Positions 42,694 through 50,465 of a stretch of DNA of 64,000 bases are shown piece by piece (position 1 is the stretch's first letter; the number at the start of each line of letters is the position of its first letter). The stretch is from contig JAXGOI010000001.1 in NCBI GenBank assembly GCA_040767605.1, forward strand, positions 1,550,001 through 1,614,000, in the 5' to 3' direction. The notes under the pieces are model-generated. The model searched no databases. It was not told the DNA's origin and saw only the letters and a program-made list of their open reading frames with translations. This DNA comes from JAXGOI01 sp040767605. GTDB taxonomy: Bacteria; Bacillota; Dehalobacteriia; UBA4068. Made by a program: the position numbers and the translations under genes.

Positions 42694-42780
42694 CTTTTTA
42701 CCCTCCGGGGGAATAAGCGGATATAATCAGCTTATATAAGTTGCTCTTATAAAGGGAGGCCTCAAAAATTTGTATAGATA

Positions 42781-42818
42781 ACACCCCTTTGAATATACTA
42801 ATTAAGGGGTGTTTTTTT
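42781..42818 (+). terminator. Terminator-like hairpin whose 3' arm is the ytxC ribosome site
   Basis: ACACCCCTT (42781-42789) pairs with AAGGGGTGT (42804-42812), followed by a T-run to 42818. AAGGGG is also the only ribosome site for TTG 42817. It could end sortase transcription, control ytxC translation, or both. Confidence 0.75.
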
Positions 42819-43644
42819 GGCCGGATATGAAATAAGAATTAAAGATAAAGACCTGATTAAAGCCTTGACTTCTTCTTTAAATTCAAGCGGTTGTTTTAAT
42901 GCTTTTATAGAAGAGGGCAGGCTTTTTTGCCTGCCCGAGGCATGTACCGGCCAAAAGAAGGCGGAAAAAACTCTTAGCGCCGCCCTTACCCGGCTGATTT
43001 TTGAGAATAGGGAGGAAAAGAAACTTAACGGGCAAATTAAAGAATATTTCAGCCGGTTTTCTCCCCTTAAAAAGGCTGCCCTGCTTAAGATGGCCAGGGA
43101 GCTTATAAATAAAGATTCTTTTGCCTGGGGTTTATATGGTGGCGGAGGCCGCTTTGCCCGCTTGGAGGCGGAAATCGGCGCTTATTTAGGCCAAAACAGT
43201 CTTTTGGATTTGGAGGGGTTTATTCGCTTCCGCCTTTTGGGGTATGAGGAGTATTTATTTACAGTATTATCCGCAGCGGGGGATGAAATTCTTAAAGAAG
43301 AAGAGGAAGAGGATTATATTGCTCTTTTGCGGGGCTATTTAAAAAGCCATGCCGTTACGGCGGGGTATTTTCATCTCTTTTTATTTAAAAACGGCTCCTA
43401 CACTCTTTTTAAGGGAAAAAATGATTTGGAAATACTGAATATTATAGAAGGCGGCAGGGAGGAAGGCTATGAGGATAGCCTCATTACCGGCCTGATTAAT
43501 ATTTGCCCTCAAAAGTTAATTGTTCATTTGGAAGAAGGGCGGGAACCGGGTATTTCCGCCGCCGCCTTAAAAGATATATTTGAGGGAAGATTGCTCTTTT
43601 GCCGGGGCTGCAAAATTTGCCGCAGGGGCTCAGGAATAGTTTGA
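42817..43644 (+). CDS. ytxC: YtxC-family sporulation protein
   Basis: 275-aa protein resembling YtxC, a sporulation-associated family of unknown biochemical role, usually encoded next to thrS in spore formers, as here. Family-like features are SLLDLEGFIRFRLLGYEEYL in the middle and the ICPQKLIVHLE segment near the end; the C-terminus has a CRGCKICRR cysteine cluster. The only plausible start is TTG 42817, because a stop lies in frame at 42799. Its stop codon lies inside the thrS -35 element. Confidence 0.8.
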   Translation: MAGYEIRIKDKDLIKALTSSLNSSGCFNAFIEEGRLFCLPEACTGQKKAEKTLSAALTRLIFENREEKKLNGQIKEYFSRFSPLKKAALLKMARELINKDSFAWGLYGGGGRFARLEAEIGAYLGQNSLLDLEGFIRFRLLGYEEYLFTVLSAAGDEILKEEEEEDYIALLRGYLKSHAVTAGYFHLFLFKNGSYTLFKGKNDLEILNIIEGGREEGYEDSLITGLINICPQKLIVHLEEGREPGISAAALKDIFEGRLLFCRGCKICRRGSGIV

Positions 43645-43670
43645 CAAGCTTGTTTTAGTGGGGGTATAAT
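43641..43670 (+). promoter_or_regulatory. thrS promoter
   Basis: TTGACA (43641-43646), 18-bp spacer, TATAAT (43665-43670). The 60-nt leader has no T-box, unlike many Firmicutes thrS genes. Confidence 0.85.
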
Positions 43671-43731
43671 ATTATAATAGGTTTTAAAGAGACCTGTTAA
43701 ATAAAATATACCGGCAATTAGGAGATATAAT

Positions 43732-45639
43732 ATGAGCCTTAGCGTTAAACTGCCAGACGGCAGCAAAAAAAGCTATCCCCAAGCTATGACGGGGCTGGCA
43801 ATAGCGGAAGATATCAGCCGCTCCCTGGCTAAAAAAGCTTTGGGGATTATGGTAAACGGTAAAAAGAGGGATCTTAATCTGCCCCTGGAAGGGGAGATAG
43901 ATTTTGCCGTTTTAACTTTTGATGATGAGGAGGGCAGGGATATTTTCCGCCACAGCAGCTCCCATATTATGGCCCAGGCTGTGCAAAAACTTTTCCCCGG
44001 AACTATTTTAGGTATCGGCCCCGCCATAAAAGAGGGGTTTTATTATGATTTTGATTCTCCCCACACTTTTACAAGTGAGGATTTTGCTGCCATAGAGGAG
44101 GAAATGGCGGCTATAATTAAGGCGGATTTGCCCTATCGCAGGGAGGAAATGCCCAGGGAAGAGGCTATGGATTTCTTCCGTAAAAGAGGGGAGCTTTATA
44201 AAGTTGAATTAATTAATGATTTGCCTGAGGATGAAATTATCAGCCTTTATTTTCAGGGAGATTTTGTTGATCTTTGCGCCGGCCCCCATTTGCCTTCTAC
44301 CGGCAAAATAAAGGCCTTTAAGCTTTTAAGCCTGGCAGGGGCCTATTGGCGCGGTAATGAAAAGAATAAAATGCTGCAAAGAATATATGCCACCTCCTTC
44401 CCGGATAAGAAGCTTTTGGAGGAATATCTTTTCCGTTTGGAGGAAGCCAAAAAGAGGGATCATCGTAAGCTCGGGGCGGAGCTTGGTCTTTTTGTCTTTA
44501 TGGATGAAGGCCCCGGCTTTCCCTTTTTCCTCCCTAAGGGTATGGTTCTCAGAAACCAGCTGGAAAACTTCTGGCGGGAGCTCCATGAAAAATGGAATTA
44601 TACCGAAATTAAAACCCCTATGATGCTCAGGCGTTCCCTTTGGGAGCGCTCCGGCCATTGGGAAAACTATAAAGAAAATATGTATACCACGGTTATAGAT
44701 GAAGACGATTTTGCCATAAAACCCATGAATTGCCCCGGGGGAATACTGGCCTATAAGCATGATATTCACAGCTACCGGGAATTCCCCATTCGCTGCGGTG
44801 AGTTGGGTCTGGTTCACAGGCATGAGCTTTCCGGCGCTTTGCACGGCCTTATGCGGGTGCGCTGCTTTACTCAGGACGATGCCCATATTTTCCTCCTTCC
44901 GGAGCAGATTAAGGATGAAATTAAAGGCGTAACCCAGATGATTGATTATGTTTATAAGCTTTTTGGTTTTAAATACCATGTGGAGCTTTCCACCCGGCCG
45001 GAAAAGGCCATGGGGGATATTAAAATTTGGGATATGGCCACCGATGCCCTTCGGGAGGCCATGAATGAAATGAATATGCCCTTTATTGTAAATGAGGGGG
45101 ACGGCGCCTTTTACGGGCCTAAATTAGACTTTCATCTGGAAGACAGCATTGGCCGCACCTGGCAATGCGGCACCATTCAATTGGATTTTCAAATGCCGGA
45201 AAAATTTGATATGACTTATATAGGGGCGGATAATCAGCCCCACCGGCCTGTTATGATACACCGGGTAATTTTTGGCAGCATTGAAAGGTTTATCGGAATT
45301 CTCACCGAGCATTATGCCGGGGCTTTTCCCCTTTGGCTTAGCCCGGTGCAGGTTAAAATTTTAAATATTACCGACAGGCAGGTGGAATATGCCCAAAAAA
45401 TTCTTAAAACCCTTAAGGATGAGGGGATAAGGGCGGAATTTGACGACAGAAATGAGAAAATCGGCTATAAAATCCGGGCGGCCCAGGGAGAGAAAATCCC
45501 CTATATGCTGATTATCGGCGATAAAGAGATGGAAAGCTCAACAGTTGCCCTGCGTAAGCGCGGCCAGGGGGATTTAGGCTCCTTTAGCTTTGAGGATGTT
45601 TTGGCCATGCTTAAGAAGGAAATCCGCGAAAAAGCTTAA
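43732..45639 (+). CDS. thrS: Threonyl-tRNA synthetase
   Basis: 635 aa with the full bacterial arrangement: N-terminal TGS domain (about 1-62), second additional editing domain with the HSSSHIMAQA zinc/editing motif, the class II catalytic core (MNCPGGILAYKHDIHSYRE, HRHELSGALHGLMRVRCFTQDDAHIF) and a C-terminal anticodon domain from about 535. The intact HxxxH-like editing motif predicts removal of Ser-tRNA-Thr. ATG 43732 has AGGAG upstream. A long terminator follows. Confidence 0.97.
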   Translation: MSLSVKLPDGSKKSYPQAMTGLAIAEDISRSLAKKALGIMVNGKKRDLNLPLEGEIDFAVLTFDDEEGRDIFRHSSSHIMAQAVQKLFPGTILGIGPAIKEGFYYDFDSPHTFTSEDFAAIEEEMAAIIKADLPYRREEMPREEAMDFFRKRGELYKVELINDLPEDEIISLYFQGDFVDLCAGPHLPSTGKIKAFKLLSLAGAYWRGNEKNKMLQRIYATSFPDKKLLEEYLFRLEEAKKRDHRKLGAELGLFVFMDEGPGFPFFLPKGMVLRNQLENFWRELHEKWNYTEIKTPMMLRRSLWERSGHWENYKENMYTTVIDEDDFAIKPMNCPGGILAYKHDIHSYREFPIRCGELGLVHRHELSGALHGLMRVRCFTQDDAHIFLLPEQIKDEIKGVTQMIDYVYKLFGFKYHVELSTRPEKAMGDIKIWDMATDALREAMNEMNMPFIVNEGDGAFYGPKLDFHLEDSIGRTWQCGTIQLDFQMPEKFDMTYIGADNQPHRPVMIHRVIFGSIERFIGILTEHYAGAFPLWLSPVQVKILNITDRQVEYAQKILKTLKDEGIRAEFDDRNEKIGYKIRAAQGEKIPYMLIIGDKEMESSTVALRKRGQGDLGSFSFEDVLAMLKKEIREKA

Positions 45640-45672
45640 TTAAAAATATTCTTTTAAAAAAATTATATTTCA

Positions 45673-45710
45673 AAACTAAAAGCATAGGCAAAAGCCTATG
45701 CTTTTAGTTT
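45673..45710 (+). terminator. Long perfect terminator hairpin after thrS
   Basis: A 17-bp perfect stem (45673-45689 with 45694-45710), AAAA loop, with the T-rich part inside the 3' arm. Confidence 0.88.
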
Positions 45711-45780
45711 AGTTTATAAAACAGATATAAGCCTCAGCCGGGGCAGGCAATAGGCTTTGAGTTTTAGGCGCAATATCTAT

Positions 45781-45796
45781 ATTAGAGTACTCTAAT
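45781..45796. promoter_or_regulatory. 16-bp perfect palindrome, candidate operator
   Basis: ATTAGAGTACTCTAAT is a perfect palindrome ending 16 bp before the -35 of the transglutaminase gene. Its half-site TTAGAGTA recurs at 45870-45877 in the 5' leader. A dimeric repressor or activator is suggested; the protein is unknown. Confidence 0.55.
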
Positions 45797-45812
45797 TATA
45801 GGAAGATATATA

Positions 45813-45841
45813 TTGACATAACCTACTTTAGTTTATATACT
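45813..45841 (+). promoter_or_regulatory. Promoter of the transglutaminase-like gene
   Basis: TTGACA (45813-45818), 17-bp spacer, TATACT (45836-45841). Confidence 0.85.
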
Positions 45842-45892
45842 ATTAGTAAGCTAAAACCCATATCCTAAGTTAGAGTAGGCGGTGAGCATAAT

Positions 45893-46675
45893 ATGCGCAA
45901 AATATTTATATTATCCATAAGTGTTTTAATTCTTTTTAGCTTTTGCGCCCCGGCCTTTGCCGCAGATTTTGAAATTGATATTTCTAAAGCCGAAGACGGT
46001 CTTTTAATTATTAAAAATATTAAGGATACCGGCAAAAGAATGCGCCTGCAAATAACCCTGGGTGAGGAAAAATATGTTTATGAAATACGCTCCGATAAAG
46101 AGCAGGAGGAGTACCCCCTGCAAATGGGTAATGGGGAATATACGGCAAAGGTTTTGCAAAATATTGTAGATGCCCGCTATAAAGTAATAACCACTAAGAA
46201 TTTTAAGGTAAATATTAAAGATGCTAATTGCGTTTTTCTCCATTCCATACAGCCTATTCATTGGAAGGATGAAATGGACCCCATGGTATTTGCCAAAGAA
46301 ATTATGGATAGCAATAAAAAAGATATTGATAAAATAAAAGAGATTTACCAGCATATGATTAAGAATTATAAATATAACTGGAGCGTATATAATAAACTCC
46401 CCACTACATATGTGCCGGATATTCAAGTAACATATAAAAGCAAAATGGGGATATGCTATGATTATTCATCTCTTACAGCCTCTATGTTAAGGAGTATGGG
46501 TTACCCCACCCGCTTGGTTAAGGGGTATTCCACAAAGGTTAACGGTTATCATGCCTGGAATGAGGTTTTTATTAACAATGAATGGATTATAGTAGATACA
46601 ACTGTGGATAGCAGCATTAAGGCTCCTGTTTTCCGCAAAAGCCCTAAAGATTATACCGGTACGGGTATATATTAA
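45893..46675 (+). CDS. Secreted transglutaminase-like cysteine protein
   Basis: 260-aa exported protein. A signal peptide is clear (MRKIF, hydrophobic 5-20, cleavage near AFA-AD at 23-24). After a beta-rich region of about 100 residues comes a transglutaminase-like core domain with Cys188 (MGICYDYSS), His220 (GYHAWNEVF) and Asp235 (IIVDTT), the papain-like triad. Such domains act as proteases, peptidases or cross-linking enzymes; the substrate is unknown. It is a one-gene unit with a strong promoter, candidate operator and terminator, suggesting tightly controlled expression. Confidence 0.88.
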   Translation: MRKIFILSISVLILFSFCAPAFAADFEIDISKAEDGLLIIKNIKDTGKRMRLQITLGEEKYVYEIRSDKEQEEYPLQMGNGEYTAKVLQNIVDARYKVITTKNFKVNIKDANCVFLHSIQPIHWKDEMDPMVFAKEIMDSNKKDIDKIKEIYQHMIKNYKYNWSVYNKLPTTYVPDIQVTYKSKMGICYDYSSLTASMLRSMGYPTRLVKGYSTKVNGYHAWNEVFINNEWIIVDTTVDSSIKAPVFRKSPKDYTGTGIY

Positions 46676-46699
46676 TTAAAAAATAATTTAAAAAAGTAA

Positions 46700-46734
46700 A
46701 AGCAAAAGCCTGCTTAAAGGCTTTTGTTTTTTTT
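46700..46734 (+). terminator. Intrinsic terminator after the transglutaminase-like gene
   Basis: CAAAAGCC (46703-46710) pairs with GGCTTTTG (46719-46726), followed by eight T. Confidence 0.88.
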
Positions 46735-46755
46735 ACCGGCTTATGTATAAAAAAC

Positions 46756-46784
46756 TTGACACTAAATTGAGATTATGATACAAT
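46756..46784 (+). promoter_or_regulatory. infC operon promoter
   Basis: TTGACA (46756-46761), 17-bp spacer, TACAAT (46779-46784) with extended TGA. Confidence 0.88.
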
Positions 46785-46791
46785 TTCCATG

Positions 46792-46915
46792 TTATAGAAA
46801 AGAAGAAGCCAACCGCTTCTCACCTTGCGGGCGAATTGCCCCGGGTTAAGATAATGGTTGCATTTATTAGGCAATTATTATGTATAAAAGCGGGTGCTTA
46901 CCCGCTTATTTTTTT
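46792..46915 (+). ncRNA. L20 leader of infC-rpmI-rplT with attenuator
   Basis: The leader carries AGAAGC-caacc-GCTTCT followed by CACCTTGCGGGC and GCCCCG, resembling the Rfam L20 leader, to which ribosomal protein L20 binds to repress its own operon. It ends in an intrinsic terminator: AAGCGGGT (46888-46895) pairs with ACCCGCTT (46900-46907), then ATTTTTTT. The infC ribosome site follows within 5 nt. Confidence 0.78.
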
Positions 46916-46930
46916 GCGGAGGTGAATAAG

Positions 46931-47440
46931 ATTAAAGAATTACGCATCAATGAGGCAATAAGAGCCGGTGAGGTTCGCTTGGTTTCCGGTAACGGTGATG
47001 AGCAGAGTATTATTCCCCTTAGAGAGGCCTTGGCTAAGGCTGTTGAAAGCGGTCTGGATCTTGTTGAGATTTCTCCCAATGCCAAGCCGCCGGTTTGCCG
47101 GATTATGGATTACGGCAAATACCGTTTTGAGCAAATAAAAAGGGAAAAGGAATCTAAAAAGAATCAGAATATTATTCAGCTTAAAGAAGTAAAGCTTCGT
47201 CCCAATATTGAAGAGCATGATTTTGAAACCAAAAGCAGAAACGCCGAGCGCTTTCTCAAAGACGGCGATAAGGTAAAGCTAACTATAATGTTTAGGGGAA
47301 GGGAAATAACCCACCCTGAACTGGGCAGGGTTTTATGCAATAAAATGGTTGAAAGACTCAGCGAGATTGCTGTTGTAGAGCGCCCGGCCAAAATTGAGGG
47401 TAAAAATATGACTGTAATTTTTGCCCCCAAAGTCGGGTAA
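46931..47440 (+). CDS. infC: Translation initiation factor IF-3, AUU start
   Basis: IF-3 of about 169 aa, with RINEAIRAGEVRLV at the N-terminus, PPVCRIMDYGKYRFEQ at the end of the first domain and EVKLRPNIEEHDFETK opening the second. I place the start at ATT 46931: AGGTGA (46920-46925) is spaced 5 nt from it and the protein then begins KELRINEAI as in other IF-3s. AUU initiation of infC is the known autoregulatory device. The in-frame ATG at 46880 lies within the attenuator hairpin and would add 17 non-conserved residues. Confidence 0.95.
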   Translation: MKELRINEAIRAGEVRLVSGNGDEQSIIPLREALAKAVESGLDLVEISPNAKPPVCRIMDYGKYRFEQIKREKESKKNQNIIQLKEVKLRPNIEEHDFETKSRNAERFLKDGDKVKLTIMFRGREITHPELGRVLCNKMVERLSEIAVVERPAKIEGKNMTVIFAPKVG

Positions 47441-47493
47441 GCGGATTATTTTTTAGAATAGTTATGTAATAACTGTGGAAAAGAGGGAAAACA

Positions 47494-47691
47494 ATGCCTA
47501 AAATGAAAACCCATCGCGGTGCGGCCAAAAGAATTAAAATTACAGGCACCGGAAAATTAAAGCGGCAGCAAGCCTTTAAAAGACATATCCTGGGTAAAAA
47601 AGCCCCTAAAAGGAAGCGTCATTTACGCAAAGGCGCTCTTGTTTGTGCCGCAAACCATAAAAATATGAAGACTATGTTACCGTATCTTTAA
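47494..47691 (+). CDS. rpmI: 50S ribosomal protein L35
   Basis: 65 aa, highly basic, with PKMKTHRGAAKRIKITGTGK and the C-terminal MLPYL end typical of L35. Sits between infC and rplT as always. Confidence 0.97.
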   Translation: MPKMKTHRGAAKRIKITGTGKLKRQQAFKRHILGKKAPKRKRHLRKGALVCAANHKNMKTMLPYL

Positions 47692-47714
47692 AGTGAAAGC
47701 GAGGAACAACGACC

Positions 47715-48071
47715 ATGACCAGAGTAAAAAGAGGCTATGTCAAGCATCGCCGTCATAAAAAAATTCTTAAATTGGCAAAAGGCTATCGGGCGTCAAATTC
47801 AAAGCTGTTTAGAGTGGCCAATCAGCAGGTTCTCCATTCTATGGCTTACGCTTTCGCTCATCGCCGTAAAAAGAAGGGGGATTTCCGCAAGCTTTGGATT
47901 ACCAGAATAAATGCGGCCGCCCGTATGAACGGCCTTTCTTATAGCAGAATGATTAACGGTTTAAAAAATGCGGATATCGCGGTAAACAGAAAAATCCTGG
48001 CAGATTTAGCCGTTAACGATATTAATGCCTTTAATCAATTTGCGGAGCTTGCAAAAGCAAATTTAAAATAG
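47715..48071 (+). CDS. rplT: 50S ribosomal protein L20
   Basis: 118 aa with RVKRGYVKHRRHKKILKLAKG at the N-terminus and the globular C-terminal domain (LWITRINAAARMNGLSYSRM). An early 23S rRNA assembly protein and the likely repressor acting at the leader at 46792-46915. A terminator follows. Confidence 0.98.
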   Translation: MTRVKRGYVKHRRHKKILKLAKGYRASNSKLFRVANQQVLHSMAYAFAHRRKKKGDFRKLWITRINAAARMNGLSYSRMINGLKNADIAVNRKILADLAVNDINAFNQFAELAKANLK

Positions 48072-48100
48072 CCTAAATAAAATAGCCTAATTTTAATTTT

Positions 48101-48129
48101 AAATAGCCGGAGGCTCCGGCTATTTTTTT
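48101..48129 (+). terminator. Intrinsic terminator after rplT
   Basis: AAATAGCCGGA/TCCGGCTATTT perfect stem with GGC loop, then a T-run. Confidence 0.92.
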
Positions 48130-48232
48130 ATTGCCTTGCGCTATTCCCCCGCCATAGGATATTATATAAATAAATAAATTATTTTAAGACCGATTTATTT
48201 TAAAAAACCGGAAGGATATACCAAAAAATATT

Positions 48233-49051
48233 ATGGATTATATTAATTTGCCCCAAATAAGCTCTAAAGATAATCCCCTCCTTAAGGAATTTCGTTCTTT
48301 AGGGCAAAAAAAACACCGTAAAGAGCTCTCTTTATTTCCGGCGGAGGGTTTAAGGCTGGCGGAGGAGGCCTGTAAATCCTCCTGGGATATTGCCTATGCC
48401 TTTATTGCCCCGGGTTTTATTAAAGGGCAAAGGGCAGAGGATTTGGTTAAGGCCTTGCTTAAGCGGGCTGTGCCGGTTTATGCCCTTACAGATGAGAGGC
48501 TTATTAATTGGGTTTCGGAAACTAAAGCGCCTCAGGGTATAGCTCTGGCGGTAAAAATTCCTGTTATTAAACCAAAAAATATTGCCGGATCCTTTAAATC
48601 CATGGTTTTAATGGCGGATTCTATAAGCGACCCCGGGAATTTAGGGGCTCTTTTCCGTACGGCTTTGGCAGCAGGGGCAGACGGCCTGATAACTACCCCC
48701 GGTAGTGCGGATTGTTATAACCCCAAGGTTGTGCGCGCAACCATGGGGGCTATTTTTAATTTGCCTTTTTATGAGGCAAAAAGCAATCAGGAGGCCTTAA
48801 GTATTTTATCCGGCAAGGGCTTAAATATTTTTATCGCCGCCGGAGAAGGAAATTTCAGCTATACAAAGGCGGATTTTTCTTCCCCCTTTGCTCTGATTAT
48901 GGGCTCTGAGGCCCGGGGGGTGGGAGATTTTTGGCGGAATAAAGCAAATGCCTTTTTAAGCCTGCCTATGGAAAACAGGGTGGAATCCTTAAATGTTTCG
49001 GTGGCGGCAGGTATTTTCCTATATGAGGCGCGGCGTCAAAGAGCGCTTTAA
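48233..49051 (+). CDS. SpoU/TrmH-family rRNA methyltransferase (YsgA/RlmB-like)
   Basis: SPOUT-class 2'-O-ribose methyltransferase of 272 aa. The N-terminal substrate-binding domain has KDNPLLKEFRSLGQKKHRKE. The trefoil-knot catalytic domain contains ADSISDPGNLGALFRTALAAG, PKVVRATMGAIFNLPF, LIMGSEARGVGD and PMENRVESLNVSVAAGIFLYE, the three SpoU motifs. Commonly encoded between rplT and pheS in Firmicutes. The target nucleotide is not certain. The nearest ribosome site (GGAAGG) is about 16 nt from ATG 48233, so initiation may be weak. Confidence 0.9.
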   Translation: MDYINLPQISSKDNPLLKEFRSLGQKKHRKELSLFPAEGLRLAEEACKSSWDIAYAFIAPGFIKGQRAEDLVKALLKRAVPVYALTDERLINWVSETKAPQGIALAVKIPVIKPKNIAGSFKSMVLMADSISDPGNLGALFRTALAAGADGLITTPGSADCYNPKVVRATMGAIFNLPFYEAKSNQEALSILSGKGLNIFIAAGEGNFSYTKADFSSPFALIMGSEARGVGDFWRNKANAFLSLPMENRVESLNVSVAAGIFLYEARRQRAL

Positions 49052-49074
49052 ACTAAAATTTGAGATTTGTTTTC

Positions 49075-49103
49075 TTGTATTGGCCTTAAAACCATGGTAT
49101 AAT
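49075..49103 (+). promoter_or_regulatory. Promoter of the yqzL-like gene and pheST leader
   Basis: TTGTAT (49075-49080), 17-bp spacer, TATAAT (49098-49103) with extended TGG. Confidence 0.82.
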
Positions 49104-49144
49104 ATTAAAAGATAAAGAGCGATAATCATACTTGAAAGGTAGTG

Positions 49145-49243
49145 ATGTTAATGATAGCTTCGGCTGAAGCCATCTGGAAACTTTTCGAGGAAACTGGATC
49201 TATTGCCGCCTACATCATTTATAGGAGAATGATACTCCAATAG
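49145..49243 (+). CDS. Tiny YqzL-like protein
   Basis: A 32-codon ORF, MLMIASAEAIWKLFEETGSI then AAYIIYRRMILQ. It matches the pattern of the YqzL-like family (W-K-x-F-x-x-T-G-x-I-x-x-Y-l-l-y-k), small Firmicutes proteins of unknown function. ATG 49145 has AAAGG 5 nt upstream; ATG 49151 is an alternative. It has its own promoter upstream and terminator-like RNA downstream, which supports real expression. Confidence 0.75.
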   Translation: MLMIASAEAIWKLFEETGSIAAYIIYRRMILQ

Positions 49244-49258
49244 CAGCCTGTATCTCTT

Positions 49259-49312
49259 AACTTATCCTTTTGAATAAAAGGTAGCGGTTGCAATCCGGCT
49301 TAAGTTTTTTTG
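49259..49312 (+). terminator. Branched terminator-like RNA element
   Basis: AACTTA (49259-49264) pairs with TAAGTT (49301-49306), enclosing hairpin CCTTTT-gaat-AAAAGG (49266-49281) and a smaller CGG/CCG hairpin (49285-49297); seven T follow. It looks like a three-way junction with a T-run. Confidence 0.55.
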
Positions 49313-49330
49313 TTGCGCTGATATTGATCG

Positions 49331-49360
49331 TGCCTTTCATCCTTTTGATGAAAGGCATTT
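49331..49360 (+). terminator. Intrinsic terminator upstream of pheS
   Basis: TGCCTTTCATC (49331-49341) pairs with GATGAAAGGCA (49347-49357), followed by TTT-G-TTT. It would stop or attenuate transcription into pheST. I see no separate promoter in 49361-49432. Confidence 0.8.
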
Positions 49361-49432
49361 GTTTATTAAATTATTTCTCTTAAAAGCCTTTTAAGCTTTT
49401 AAGAGAGTTTTAAGGGGAGAGTGGAAAAATAA

Positions 49433-50455
49433 ATGTTGCAGAAGCTGGCTTTACTGGAGCAAGAGGCCTCACAGGCTATTTCGGCCTGTGATGATATGGC
49501 AAAATTGCAGGATTTAAAAATTTCCTATTTAGGTAAAAAGGGGGAGATTACCCAAATTTCCCGCCAAATGGGGCAAATAGACCCTAAACTCAGGCCGGAA
49601 ATGGGTCAGGCTGTTAATAAAACCAAGGAAAGCATTGAGGCCCTTGCAGAAGCTAAAATGAAGGAGCTTTATAAGCTCCGGCTTAAAGAGCGGCTGGAAA
49701 GGGAAAAAATAGATATTACCCTGCCGGGCAGGAATTTCCTCAAAGGCAGCCGCCACCCTTTAACCCTGGTGCAGGAAGAAATAGAGAATATCTTTTTAGG
49801 CCTGGGCTATAAAATTGCCCAAGGCCCCCAGGTGGAAACAGATTATTATAATTTTGAGGCTTTAAATATTCCCCCGGAACACCCTGCCCGGGAAATGCAG
49901 GATTCCTTTTATTTTACGGAAAATTTGCTTTTGCGCACCCATACATCCCCGGTTCAGGCTCATGTTATGGAGGCTACAGCCCCCAAATTGCCGGTTAAGG
50001 TAATTTGCCCCGGCACGGTTTACCGCAGAGATGACGACGCCACCCATTCCCCTATGTTTCACCAGGTGGAAGGGCTTTATATTGATAATAATGTTACCAT
50101 GGGGGATTTAAAAGGCACCCTTTTGGCCTTTGTGCGCCAAATGTTTGGGGATGAAAGAGAAATTCGCCTGCGCCCCAGTTATTTCCCTTTTACCGAGCCC
50201 AGCGCCGAGGTGGATATTTCCTGCTTTGCCTGCGGGGGAGCCGGCTGCCGCCTTTGTAAGGGCAGCGGCTGGATAGAGATTTTAGGCTCCGGCATGGTGC
50301 ATCCCCGGGTATTGGAAATGTCCGGCTATGACCCTTCACAGGTAAACGGTTTTGCTTTCGGCATGGGGGTTGAGCGCATCGCCATGCTTAAATACGGAAT
50401 AAATGATATGCGCCTTTTATTCGATAATGACTTGCGTTTTTTAGCGCAGTTTTAG
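49433..50455 (+). CDS. pheS: Phenylalanyl-tRNA synthetase alpha subunit
   Basis: 340 aa. N-terminal coiled coil (about 1-90) that contacts tRNA, then class II core with HPLTLVQEEIENIF, the GPQVETDYYNFEALN motif 1, VYRRDDDATHSPMFHQVEGL (motif 2), and GFAFGMGVERIAML (motif 3). No T-box precedes it. Followed by pheT 10 nt later. Confidence 0.97.
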   Translation: MLQKLALLEQEASQAISACDDMAKLQDLKISYLGKKGEITQISRQMGQIDPKLRPEMGQAVNKTKESIEALAEAKMKELYKLRLKERLEREKIDITLPGRNFLKGSRHPLTLVQEEIENIFLGLGYKIAQGPQVETDYYNFEALNIPPEHPAREMQDSFYFTENLLLRTHTSPVQAHVMEATAPKLPVKVICPGTVYRRDDDATHSPMFHQVEGLYIDNNVTMGDLKGTLLAFVRQMFGDEREIRLRPSYFPFTEPSAEVDISCFACGGAGCRLCKGSGWIEILGSGMVHPRVLEMSGYDPSQVNGFAFGMGVERIAMLKYGINDMRLLFDNDLRFLAQF

Positions 50456-50465
50456 GAGGAAAACC

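Noticed and set aside
43671..43731. T-box before thrS
   Set aside because: The 60-nt leader has no GGGTGG core and is too short.
44326..44979. 217-codon open frame on the minus strand inside thrS
   Set aside because: It is a shadow of the thrS frame, with no ribosome site or family features; the same holds for other long antisense frames such as 3188-3553, 13951-14283 and 16105-16482.
46880..46930. ATG 46880 as infC start
   Set aside because: It lies in the attenuator hairpin without a ribosome site; ATT 46931 fits the Shine-Dalgarno and family N-terminus.
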